A stretch of DNA of 64,000 nt from CAZHON01 sp964534565. GTDB lineage: Bacteria; Patescibacteriota; Gracilibacteria; Peribacterales; Peribacteraceae. Below the pieces are notes generated by a model. The model worked only from the letters and a program-made list of their open reading frames with translations, was not told the origin of the DNA and ran no database searches. The position numbers and the translations under genes were made by a program. This document shows positions 58,627-64,000 of this stretch, piece after piece (the first letter of the stretch is position 1; every line of letters begins with the position of its first letter). Location of the stretch: contig CAZHON010000002.1 in the NCBI GenBank assembly GCA_964534565.1, forward strand, positions 124,001-188,000. The letters run 5' to 3'.

Positions 58627-59424
58627 TTATTGGAAGAACGCTCCCAACGAAGACACGCCCGGGTCCACAACGGTGACCGCGTGTCCTTCGAGAATATCGA
58701 CGCGCTCATCTCCTTCAACGATTCCGAGCACCGATGGCAACAACATGAAGGTGATATGGCGGGAGCGGCAGAGACTGATCACATTGAGGGACTGCTCGAG
58801 ATCGCTGCATTGAATCACGTGCGTCACTTTGTGTGTCCGCATCGCTTCCTCCAATTTGTGGAATCGCCCTGCAACAGGAACGCCGTGCACGGCCTTCTCT
58901 TTTGTGCGTGGATCAATGATCACAACGGGCGTCAGGGGGCTTCGATTCTTCTTCAATGCCTGAATCAGCCGTGCAGCCTCACGCGTCGCTCCGATGATGA
59001 GTGTCGGGTAGGTCGCAGAACGGCGCATCATGTGGCGAGTGAGGTACCCGAACGCCAAGTGCCACACCCATGTACAGACAATGCTCAAGAGCAGCGCCTC
59101 CAACAGAAGCAATCGACTGAAGAAGAGGCCGTATGAGAAGAAGTAGAGGAGCGCGAAGAGGGATGCGCCCATCGTGCAGGCATACACGATGTAGAGGAGT
59201 GTCTTGAGACTGCGCTGCTTACGCAGAAGCGCGAACGTGCGAGTCGTGATGAGAGCAAGGAGCCAGAACGGAGAGACAAGGAGAACGATCTGCATGTACT
59301 GCGCAAACGAGAAGTCCGAACTGAGGATGAACCCCACACGCAAAAAGTACGCCAGCGCATAGCTGCCCAAGAAAACGGCAATATCGGTCAGCAGCCACAG
59401 GAGGATGAAAATCGCTCGTCGCAT
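58627..59424 (-). CDS. Membrane/Rossmann half of a polyprenyl glycosylphosphotransferase-like protein
   Basis: A 265-aa protein with four membrane helices (about 6-118) and a CoA/NAD-binding-like Rossmann domain (TLIIGATREAARLIQAL, about 135-151; THVIQCSDLE; LLPSVLGIVEGD). This equals the N-terminal half of WcaJ/CapD-type proteins that start envelope polysaccharides. The C-terminal sugar-phosphate transferase domain is absent; the frame ends normally. Its role may be regulatory or it may partner another protein. ATG 6 nt after TATACT (59431-59436). It is divergent from the nucleotidyltransferase gene. Confidence 0.75.
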   Translation of the reverse strand: MRRAIFILLWLLTDIAVFLGSYALAYFLRVGFILSSDFSFAQYMQIVLLVSPFWLLALITTRTFALLRKQRSLKTLLYIVYACTMGASLFALLYFFSYGLFFSRLLLLEALLLSIVCTWVWHLAFGYLTRHMMRRSATYPTLIIGATREAARLIQALKKNRSPLTPVVIIDPRTKEKAVHGVPVAGRFHKLEEAMRTHKVTHVIQCSDLEQSLNVISLCRSRHITFMLLPSVLGIVEGDERVDILEGHAVTVVDPGVSSLGAFFQ

Positions 59425-59430
59425 GGAACA

Positions 59431-59463
59431 AGTATAGTAGGAGAAGCGCTTCACTCCTATACT
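59431..59463. promoter_or_regulatory. Divergent leaderless promoters
   Basis: Minus: TATACT (59431-59436), 6 nt before the ATG at 59424. Plus: TATACT (59458-59463), 6 nt before the ATG at 59470. The two units are arranged symmetrically. Confidence 0.65.
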
Positions 59464-59469
59464 CATCTC

Positions 59470-60426
59470 ATGCACGTTTTTATCCTTGCCGGAGGGTTCG
59501 CCACACGACTGTGGCCCTCGACCGAACGCCGCGCAAAACCGCTTCTCCCGCTTGCGGGAAAGCCACTCCTCACCCACATCGTGGACGGAGTACCCGAAGG
59601 TGCCACCATCACCGTCAGCACGAACGCACGCTTTGGAGACGATATGATGAACTGGAGCAAGACACTCGATCGCCCGGTCACGATCGTCGTGGAACAAACG
59701 CGCAGCGACGATGAAAAATTGGGAGCACTCGGTGCAACCGCTCAGTGGTTGAACGATGCGAAGATTGAAGACGATCTTCTTCTCCTCACCGGGGACAATT
59801 ACTTCGGATTTTCGATGGAACAATTCTTGAACGAGACGAAGACGGGACTGCCCACCATTGCTGCGTATGACATCAAAGATCTTGCAAAGGCATCTCAATT
59901 CGGCGTGGTGACAATCGACCCTGCCTCAAAGAAAGTTCTCTCCTTTGAAGAAAAACCATCCGCACCACAATCGACACTCGTCAGTACCGGCTGCTTCTTC
60001 GTCCCACGCTCCGCACTTTCCGTTCTCAAGGAACACGCACTCAAGCACCCCGACAACGTCGGAGGATTATTTGAAGAGATGATGCATCGAGGGTTGGAGG
60101 TGCGCTGCTTCAGCTTCAACGAGCCATGGTTCGACATCGGTTCGTTCGATGCGTACTTGGATGCGACAAAGGAGATTGTCGGGGAAAAGTTGATCAAAGA
60201 CCGCACCTCTCACATGGATGATGTGAAGCTGGAAGGAAGTGTCGTCGTGGGTCCCGGATGCACCATCAAAGGAGGAACATTGCGTGATACGGTGATTTTT
60301 GCCGATTGCACCCTCACAAACTGTGTTTTGACCGACTGCGTGATCGATGACCACTGTGTGCTCACGAATGTTGACTTAACAAAACAAATGGTTCGTGAAG
60401 GCACTTCGATCACCGGCAAGGAATGA
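59470..60426 (+). CDS. Sugar-1-phosphate nucleotidyltransferase
   Basis: A 318-aa enzyme that activates a sugar phosphate with an NTP. N-terminal signature FILAGGFATRLWPSTERRAKPLLPLAGKP (in two runs, residues 4-32), metal site LLLTGDNYFGF, and FSFNEPWFDIGSFDAYLDA. The C-terminal about 70 residues (GSVVVGPGCTIKGGTLRDTVIF ...) are left-handed-beta-helix repeats. The activated sugar (mannose or glucose type) cannot be told. Pairs with the divergent envelope-sugar gene. Confidence 0.9.
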   Translation: MHVFILAGGFATRLWPSTERRAKPLLPLAGKPLLTHIVDGVPEGATITVSTNARFGDDMMNWSKTLDRPVTIVVEQTRSDDEKLGALGATAQWLNDAKIEDDLLLLTGDNYFGFSMEQFLNETKTGLPTIAAYDIKDLAKASQFGVVTIDPASKKVLSFEEKPSAPQSTLVSTGCFFVPRSALSVLKEHALKHPDNVGGLFEEMMHRGLEVRCFSFNEPWFDIGSFDAYLDATKEIVGEKLIKDRTSHMDDVKLEGSVVVGPGCTIKGGTLRDTVIFADCTLTNCVLTDCVIDDHCVLTNVDLTKQMVREGTSITGKE

Positions 60427-60441
60427 CACCAGTCCACTGCA

Positions 60442-60470
60442 TTGCGCGCCATGCAAGGGTCCCCTACACT
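60442..60470 (+). promoter_or_regulatory. Promoter of the lipoprotein-secD operon
   Basis: TTGCGC (60442-60447), 17 nt, TACACT (60465-60470), 13 nt to the ATG. Confidence 0.65.
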
Positions 60471-60483
60471 CCCGCTACCCCCT

Positions 60484-61143
60484 ATGAAACGCACTCTTCT
60501 CGTTCTCGGCGTACTGCTTGCTGCGTGCACTCAAACTGCCACGCACAGCCAGTCCTACAAATTGACCATCGATGAAAAAGACACTGCAAAACAGACGGAG
60601 TTGGTCGAGGCCAGCACACGTGTGATCGATCGCCGTTTGGGCAGCATGGGTGACAAGCTGACCACGCACTCAGTCACAGGAACAGGCGCATCGGTCGTGC
60701 TCACCGTGACTGCTACAAGCACGGGCGCTCTTGCGAGGGTGACCGAACAATTGCAGCAACCGTTCGACATTCAATTCATGTCAGAGGCCCCCGAAGCAGA
60801 CGCCGACCTCGTCGTTGCCGGTCATGGAGGATTCAAGGCAACGGGTATTACAGAGAACGATATCGATTGGACAATCGTTTCCGCAGACCCAACGAGCGGA
60901 AAGGCACGCGTAGAATTGCAATTCACTCCTGCAGGAATGACGCACATGCAGTCTGTCTTTAAGGCAAATGAAGGAAAGATCATCGGACTCTTCGTTCGTA
61001 AAAAATTGATCAGCAAACTGCTTGTGAACTCCGATGCCATGAAAGAGCACGTCGTGATCGGCGGCATCCCAACACTCGAAATTGCAAAGGCATTCTCCGA
61101 TGACGTGAACGTCGGACTCCATGTCGTTTTTACTCAGCAATAA
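60484..61143 (+). CDS. SecD-P1-like lipoprotein
   Basis: A 219-aa exported lipoprotein (MKRTLLVLGVLLAAC, Cys 15). The body follows the outside domain of SecD: EASTRVIDRRLGSMGDKLTTHSV matches the SecD RINALGVSE segment, and LQFTPAGMTHMQSVFKANEGKIIGLFV and VVIGGIPTLEIAKAF match the second half (compare FVGGELVSAPTVQGEI in the next gene). It is therefore probably a detached SecD P1-like domain, co-transcribed with secD (19-nt gap), and may assist the translocon at the membrane surface. Confidence 0.75.
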   Translation: MKRTLLVLGVLLAACTQTATHSQSYKLTIDEKDTAKQTELVEASTRVIDRRLGSMGDKLTTHSVTGTGASVVLTVTATSTGALARVTEQLQQPFDIQFMSEAPEADADLVVAGHGGFKATGITENDIDWTIVSADPTSGKARVELQFTPAGMTHMQSVFKANEGKIIGLFVRKKLISKLLVNSDAMKEHVVIGGIPTLEIAKAFSDDVNVGLHVVFTQQ

Positions 61144-61162
61144 CTTCTTTTCTTTCGTTCCC

Positions 61163-63580
61163 ATGACGAGTCGTTCCACCACCATCTGGCGCACTGTTGC
61201 CGTTCTTGCGGCAGCACTCATTTTATTGCTCGCGGTTCCGCAGAAGATGCGCTCGAGCCTTCCATGGGTTCTTGGAAGCGCAGACTTCCACCTCGGTCTC
61301 GACCTTGCAGGAGGAACGCAGCTCGACTTCCGCATTTCGGAGGCTGAAATCGACGCACAAGAAAAACTGCTCAAGGCACAGGCAGCAAAGCTGAGCGCAG
61401 GCAGCGGAAGCACGGAGGAACTCAACAGCGTAAACCTTGAACTTCAAATCATTCAGCAGCAGCGCCAGAACTTGGTCGAAGCGATTCGCACCGTGCTCGA
61501 GCGCCGCATCAACGCTCTCGGCGTCAGCGAAGCAACCATCACTCCATCCTACGCAGGCAACGAGAAGCACCTTCTTGTGGAGTGCCCCGGTGTGATCGAC
61601 GTGCAGAAGTGCATCGCCACGGTCGGAAAGACGATCCAATTGGAATTCAAAGAGGAACAGACGGGCGCAACACCTGAGTACGAAGCGGAGGTGCGCACGA
61701 AGGCACAGGACGCCTACGCAAAGGTTCAGAGCAACGAGACGACATTGGAGAAGTTGGGACAGGATATTGGAACGCAACTTGGAAACGGTTACCAGCCGGG
61801 CGATTGGTACTTCCACTCCACGCTGCCAAAGGGCTTGGAGCGCTTGTGGAACACGGCTCCTGGAACAGTTATCAAAGTAGAAGGATCGATCTCTCAGACA
61901 ACGACGGACGCTCAGGGAGCTCCCGTCAATGAAGAGATTCCGGGTGTGTTCTTGGCCCAGGTCTTGCAACCAAAGACATCGACAGGACGCATCATCAACG
62001 AGGCAAACGCAGCGTTTGCAATTCTCGCCGGTCGAGAACCGAACACCAGCACATCCAGCTTCGACAACAAAGATGTCTCCACACTTCCGACTGCTGTTGC
62101 AGGCGCTGTGCAGAGCATGCAGCCCGGTGAACTCAAGGCGGTTGCCGTCACAGGCAGCTCCGCTCAAATCCTCTTCCTCCGCCAAATCGTTCCAGGACAC
62201 GAAGAGATGGAAGCGAGCCACATCCTTGTCGCCTACAAAGGCGCAAGCAGCGCCGAACCAACGGTGACGCGCACGAAGGAGGAGGCAAAGGCAAAGGCTG
62301 ATGACCTGAAAAAGCAGCTCGATGCAGGTGCAGACTTCGTCACACTCGCTTTGCAGCAGTCCGATGGTCCTTCCCGCGCGCAGGGAGGCAAACTCGGCAA
62401 GCTTGGACACGGCACAATGGTCGCTGCATTCGAACAGGCTGCCTTCGCTCTGCCAAAGGGCGGCATCAGCGCTGTGGTGGAAACGCCATTCGGCTTCCAC
62501 ATCATCCGTTCCGACCAAGCTCCAGCTCAAACACCCGCATTGGCATCTGCAGCTGTCTTGAACGTCTCGGGTGCTAACGCACTCGCTCGCGCACAAGCAA
62601 TGCAGACCGAGCTTGAAACCGGCAAAGTGAAGCAGCAGGAAGAAGCAGTCTCCGTTCGATTCCTCTTCTTCTCTCTTAAGCCAGCAGGCTGGAAGGACAC
62701 GGCATTGGATGGCAAACACTTCCGCTCCGCATCCGTCGCTCTTGACCCAACCACAAGCCTCCCCATTGTGCACATCGTCTTCGACAGCGAAGGAGGTCGC
62801 CTCTTCCAGGAACTGACGAAGAGCAACATCGGTAAGCGCATTGCGATCTTTGTGGGAGGAGAATTGGTCTCCGCTCCAACGGTCCAGGGTGAGATCTCCG
62901 GTGGCTCCGCTGTCATCACAGGAAGCCGCTCATACAACGAAGCAAAGACCCTCGCTCAAGACCTCAACACCGGTGCAATCCCCGCTCCGATCTACCTCTC
63001 CGGTCAGCAAACCGTGGAACCGACTCTCGGAGCTGCTGCTTTGCACACTTCCCTGCTCGCAGGACTCCTCGGGGCAATCGTTCTCATGATCTTCCTTGTC
63101 TTGGTGTACCGCTTGCTCGGACTGGTCGCTTGCTGCTCACTCGCATCCTACGCTCTCATCTTCTTGGCACTCCTCAAGCTACCGATTGTCGGCGGTGAGT
63201 ACGTCGTCTTCACACTCGCTGGTATCGCCGGAATGATCCTCAGTATCGGTATGGCAGTCGACGCGAATGTGCTCGTCTTCGAACGTATCAAAGAGGAATT
63301 GTACCGCGGCAAGAGCCTTGCAACCGCTGTGGAACTGGGCTTCGAGCGCGCATGGCCATCTGTTCGCGACAGTAACATCTCGACCCTCATCACCTGCGCA
63401 ATCCTCTTCATGATCGGTACCTCGATCGTTCGTGGATTCGCCCTCACGCTGAGTATGGGTGTGCTTCTGTCCCTCTTCACAGGACAAGTCCTCACGCGCT
63501 TCCTCGCTCGCAAGCTTGCGAAGACATCACTGGCGCAGAACACGAAACTCTTTGTGTGGAAGGCAACGCCAAAGGCGTAA
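61163..63580 (+). CDS. secD: SecD translocase subunit with inserted parvulin domain
   Basis: Membrane component of the Sec system that drives late export steps. The 805-aa product has an N-terminal membrane helix, FHLGLDLAGGTQL (about 35-47), RRINALGVSEATI, the P1 domain, and at the C-terminus six membrane helices (from about 627) with GMILSIGMAVDANVLVFERIKEEL. Between the two halves of P1 lies a peptidyl-prolyl isomerase (PpiC/parvulin) domain (about 347-451): ASHILVAYKG, ADFVTLALQQSDGPSRAQGG, GFHIIRSD. Typical SecD is 500-620 aa. No secF follows. ATG at 61163; an ATG at 61121 overlaps the lipoprotein gene. Confidence 0.93.
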   Translation: MTSRSTTIWRTVAVLAAALILLLAVPQKMRSSLPWVLGSADFHLGLDLAGGTQLDFRISEAEIDAQEKLLKAQAAKLSAGSGSTEELNSVNLELQIIQQQRQNLVEAIRTVLERRINALGVSEATITPSYAGNEKHLLVECPGVIDVQKCIATVGKTIQLEFKEEQTGATPEYEAEVRTKAQDAYAKVQSNETTLEKLGQDIGTQLGNGYQPGDWYFHSTLPKGLERLWNTAPGTVIKVEGSISQTTTDAQGAPVNEEIPGVFLAQVLQPKTSTGRIINEANAAFAILAGREPNTSTSSFDNKDVSTLPTAVAGAVQSMQPGELKAVAVTGSSAQILFLRQIVPGHEEMEASHILVAYKGASSAEPTVTRTKEEAKAKADDLKKQLDAGADFVTLALQQSDGPSRAQGGKLGKLGHGTMVAAFEQAAFALPKGGISAVVETPFGFHIIRSDQAPAQTPALASAAVLNVSGANALARAQAMQTELETGKVKQQEEAVSVRFLFFSLKPAGWKDTALDGKHFRSASVALDPTTSLPIVHIVFDSEGGRLFQELTKSNIGKRIAIFVGGELVSAPTVQGEISGGSAVITGSRSYNEAKTLAQDLNTGAIPAPIYLSGQQTVEPTLGAAALHTSLLAGLLGAIVLMIFLVLVYRLLGLVACCSLASYALIFLALLKLPIVGGEYVVFTLAGIAGMILSIGMAVDANVLVFERIKEELYRGKSLATAVELGFERAWPSVRDSNISTLITCAILFMIGTSIVRGFALTLSMGVLLSLFTGQVLTRFLARKLAKTSLAQNTKLFVWKATPKA

Positions 63581-63594
63581 TTGATTTGAATCTC

Positions 63595-63633
63595 AAAAGG
63601 CCACCCCTGCCCTTCTGCAGGAGTGGCCTTTTT
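63595..63633. terminator. Bidirectional terminator
   Basis: AAAGGCCAC (63596-63604) pairs with GTGGCCTTT (63623-63631), with a further CCTGC/GCAGG inner stem; T-runs on both sides. Confidence 0.9.
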
Positions 63634-63640
63634 GTTTGTC

Positions 63641-64000
63641 TTAGGCGGCCACTGCGTAGCTGTCCTCGACCACGACGTCGTGTCCTTCCTCCCGAAGTTT
63701 CTCTGCAAGCCCCACCATGTCGCCTGTCGTCGTCACTTCTCGGACGTTGTCGAGACCGATGGCATCGGATGTATCACCGAATGTTTGCTGATACTCCGTG
63801 CTGTTTCCCTTCACGGTGGATTGTTCTGCTTGTGCGTCGGTCTCCACCAAATCGAACCCGTAGGTGAATGTTTCACCATCGACGGTGATCGCCTCGGCAT
63901 TCGGAGCAGCAGATTGCTGCTCATGACGCGCTTCGTGCGCAGCCAAGTCCTCTGCCGTTTGGACGTCGTAGGTTCCGTCTTCGTTCAAAGCCGTTGTGGC
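63641..64000 (-). CDS. C-terminal part of an unknown acidic protein (partial)
   Basis: The frame runs off the right edge, so only the last about 119 residues are seen. They are acidic and soluble, rich in Glu, Asp, Thr and Ala (DLAAHEARHEQQSAAP, VDGETFTYGFDLVETDAQAE, LAEKLREEGHDVVVEDSY). No family is recognised. It is convergent with secD across a shared terminator. Confidence 0.6.
   Translation of the reverse strand, partial: ATTALNEDGTYDVQTAEDLAAHEARHEQQSAAPNAEAITVDGETFTYGFDLVETDAQAEQSTVKGNSTEYQQTFGDTSDAIGLDNVREVTTTGDMVGLAEKLREEGHDVVVEDSYAVAA

Noticed and set aside
61223..62773. 516-codon frame opposite secD
   Set aside because: Antisense of an unmistakable SecD; Cys-rich and low complexity, no start context.
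1..64000. UGA read as glycine or tryptophan
   Set aside because: UGA ends several well-bounded genes (for example the ECF sigma gene at 46353-46355) and no conserved protein needs in-frame UGA.
1..64000. CRISPR arrays, prophage or insertion sequences
   Set aside because: No regularly spaced direct repeats, no transposase, integrase or phage structural genes were found; only one weak phage-like motif (24583-24918).

Overview
The window looks like a chromosome segment of a Patescibacteria/CPR-type bacterium, possibly Peribacteria. This is an inference from gene style, not from a marker phylogeny. The signs are about 50% GC, dense housekeeping genes in short operons, secreted proteins with long poly-serine linkers, a truncated ComEC, a compact prolyl-tRNA synthetase, H+-pumping pyrophosphatase, and many small orphan proteins. 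UGA is an ordinary stop here, so the recoded Gracilibacteria/Absconditabacteria code is excluded. No rRNA, CRISPR array, prophage or insertion sequence was found. Two tRNA-Glu genes (TTC and CTC) are present.

Layout. 0-5 kb: zinc/manganese ABC transporter genes, an unknown Cys-rich protein, valS and a GNAT. 5-13 kb: a RimI-like acetyltransferase of unusual composition, FmdB-type zinc ribbon, K+ channel, pnp, small orphans, a TrpR-like regulator, rpsO and rmuC. 13-25 kb: UvrD-type helicase, secreted Ser-rich protein, DAHP synthase with a structured upstream region, ksgA-comEC, a response regulator and a 1231-aa secreted mosaic protein. 25-31 kb: ECF sigma factor, tRNA-Glu, a tiny transcription unit, pyrK-pyrD, a small membrane protein and pyrG. 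30.7-35.3 kb: a four-gene cluster (IMPDH-like, URC1-type GTP cyclohydrolase II-like, TrpF-like, unknown), which is the best candidate for an undescribed pathway. 35-45 kb: uvrC with an inserted GNAT-like domain, hppA, a glycosyltransferase, bL25, a four-helix-bundle protein, a hibernation factor and proS. 45-54 kb: ECF sigma/anti-sigma-like pair, DUF1003, uppP, M23 peptidase, methyltransferases, cold shock protein and lipoproteins. 54-64 kb: tRNA-Glu with an interrupted tRNA 3' copy beside it, rlmH, rlmD, a secreted zincin, envelope-sugar genes, and secD carrying a parvulin domain.

A regulatory theme runs through the whole window. At least 24 first genes have a -10-like hexamer (mostly TANNNT) placed exactly 6 or 7 nt before an ATG or GTG, so transcription should start at or next to the start codon (leaderless mRNA). 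Shine-Dalgarno sequences appear only at a few starts, mainly inside operons. Several coding starts below were chosen on this basis and are shorter than the longest open frame. Functionally, the genes cover translation and RNA turnover, DNA repair and uptake, pyrimidine supply (pyrDK, pyrG), envelope biogenesis and secretion.
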